A stretch of 64,000 bases of DNA from Rhinopomastus cyanomelas (lineage: Eukaryota > Chordata > Aves > Bucerotiformes > Rhinopomastidae): contig VXBP01005604.1 in NCBI GenBank assembly GCA_013400115.1, forward strand, positions 252,802 to 316,801, read 5' to 3'. The notes below the pieces were generated by a model. It was not told the DNA's origin, made no database searches, and worked only from the letters and a program-made list of their open reading frames with translations. The stretch's first letter is position 1. The number at the start of each line of letters is the position of its first letter. This document shows positions 62,958 to 64,000 of this stretch, one piece after another. A program made the position numbers and the translations under genes.

Positions 62958-63639
62958 ACCGCACTCCCAAGTCCATAAAATAATCCTGGCTCTGACCTTT
63001 ACTGAGGACTCTGTTCTCTGGGAAAAAAACCCCAACCCCAATGTATTCAGCAACCAAGTGGTTAAATCAAAATAACAAGGGTGATTTATCCAGTAGCTTC
63101 CCCTGGCTTATACTCAGGGGGGGACATATCCACCTATTTGTCAAGTCATTGACAACAGCCTATTTCTTTCCTCCCAGCCTTACGCTTTATTAAAGAAACA
63201 CTTGACCTACCTGTCATATCAAGCCGCTTCCTTTATCCAAAACAGAATAATATAGACATTTCCCTTAAGGGAGCCCTGATGCAAATAGAAGAGGACAGGT
63301 TGCCAATTTGTTGAGCGCATTAGGGCACAGAAAACTGTCAGGGGAAACAGGCTGTTCTAACAAGCTCATTTCTCCGGGATTTTTCCGCTGCTGCAGTGGT
63401 TCTTGTGGTCTCTCTTCAGGTTCTATTATAGGATTTGTACGTTACGATTTGTACGGACAGCTGTCAGATGCAGCCCATCTCTGTCGTTGGGATAAAACCC
63501 CCGCATCCCATAACCTTCAGATCACCAGCCGTGGTGCTGATCTATTGTTTGGTCTTTGAGAATAGCTGCCACAAGCCCTCCAGCTGCTGTGAAGGAAGTT
63601 ATGGGATCAGAGAAGGGGGGAAAAAACCTCCCCTGGTGG
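62958..63639. other. Single-copy stretch, possible conserved element
   Basis: 63300-63560 has CpG-containing, balanced sequence (TTTTTCCGCTGCTGCAGTGG, TTGTACGTTACGATTTGTAC) without repeats. TTGTACGTTACGATTTGTAC includes an imperfect inverted GTAC-type symmetry. No coding signature. Confidence 0.3.
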
Positions 63640-63643
63640 AGAG

Positions 63644-63826
63644 GGCTTGGTGCTGGGACCAGTCCTGTTCCATCTGTTCATTGATGGCTTGGGTGAGGGA
63701 TTAGGGTGCTCTGTCAGCAAGTCTGCTGATGACACAAAGCTGGGTGGTGTCGCTGACACCCCAGCAGACTGTGCTGCCATTCAGCGGGACCTAGACAGGC
63801 TGGAGAGCTGGGCAGAGAGAAATTGA
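63644..63826 (+). pseudogene. CR1 reverse transcriptase C-terminal fragment
   Basis: Sixty codons and a stop: GLVLGPVLFHLFIDGLGEGL, then SKSADDTKLGG with the ADD catalytic pair of LINE reverse transcriptases, and AIQRDLDRLESWAERN before TGA. The natural protein continues past this point (a shifted frame reads NKGKSC and GRNNP-like codons at 63830-63875), so the stop is a frameshift artefact of decay. The upstream RT motifs are absent. It is the only ADD motif I found in the window. Confidence 0.9.
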
Positions 63827-64000
63827 CCTATAACAAGGGTAAGTCTTGCATCTGGGCAGGAACAACCCCAGGTAGCAGTATAGGCTGGGGACTGAGCTGT
63901 TGGAGACCACTTCATTGGAGATGTTTTAGACCTGCCTGGATATGCTCCTGTTCTGGAGTCTGCCTCCTCTATTTCTCCACACTGAGGGTGACAGAGCACT
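63827..64000 (+). mobile_element. CR1 ORF2 3' continuation, rearranged, cut by window end
   Basis: AACAAGGGTAAGTCTTGCAT and GGCAGGAACAACCCCAGG continue ORF2. After about 63895 the ORF2 end (TTGGAGACCACTTCATTGGA, GACCTGCCTGGATATGCTCC) is joined directly, and CTGAGGGTGACAGAGCACT at 63982 begins a further ORF2-end piece that runs off the window. Confidence 0.8.

Noticed and set aside
1..63999. Endogenous retrovirus or DNA transposon
   Set aside because: I looked for LTR-type ends, primer-binding sites, gag/pol/env motifs and terminal inverted repeats and saw none convincing; all RT traces are CR1 type.

Overview
The window looks like nuclear DNA of a bird. CR1 LINE retrotransposon fragments occur in both orientations from end to end, nearly all 5'-truncated but keeping the CR1 3' end and its octamer tail. 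My hand tally is about 90 pieces covering roughly 19 kb, near 30% of the window. That is far above the usual avian level and fits lineages with CR1 expansions such as woodpeckers and their allies (Piciformes), or hoopoes and hornbills. The order is an inference, not something I can read from the sequence. I see no bacterial or viral gene organisation, no operon, no CRISPR array, no tRNA or rRNA gene, and no confident host protein-coding exon.

Two CR1 groups recur and are named here for use below. Family A, in sense order, has the C-terminal coding end of ORF2, a short 3' UTR containing GCTGTGGCAGGGGGATTGG and GGTCCCTTCCAATCCCTAAT, and a tail of ATTCTGTG octamers. Family B shares the ORF2 end but has a different 3' UTR containing GTAGAGTAGGGTTGATGGTT and TTTTCCAACCTGAATGATTC. 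A few older, more diverged CR1 pieces belong to neither. Strand + means the element reads left to right.

Layout. Positions 1-385 form the edge of a CpG island with a full CRE (TGACGTCA), probably a promoter or first-exon margin of a gene lying mostly outside the window. From 0.4 to 11.5 kb scattered CR1 pieces lie in otherwise unremarkable DNA. From 11.5 to 12.8 kb there is a 1.26 kb array of 8-bp repeats grown from a CR1 tail. From 13 to 32 kb CR1 is dense, including inverted pairs. From 32.7 to 34.6 kb lies a composite locus: a CR1 3' end interrupted by an unknown segment, that segment present three times, and a 15-copy 38-bp minisatellite made from CR1 3' UTR. From 35 to 64 kb dense CR1 continues, including a few copies with reverse-transcriptase or other ORF2 coding remnants (40.0, 45.3, 62.7 and 63.6 kb). 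Between the repeats lie AT-rich or CpG-containing single-copy stretches that may be conserved regulatory elements, including a GATA-type palindrome at 22.6 kb, a paired homeodomain-type palindrome at 36.3 kb and a POU/homeodomain-rich stretch at 56.6 kb.

Assembly quality matters here. Single N characters sit at 12252, 33053 and 57255, and a 13-N gap at 53668-53680. The first two single Ns are each followed at once by a restart of sequence already seen about 285 bp earlier, which points to false tandem duplication at contig joins. No new multi-gene system was found. What is noteworthy is repeat biology, namely tandem arrays born from LINE 3' ends, long inverted LINE pairs and a recombinant ORF2, plus a few testable regulatory or exon candidates.
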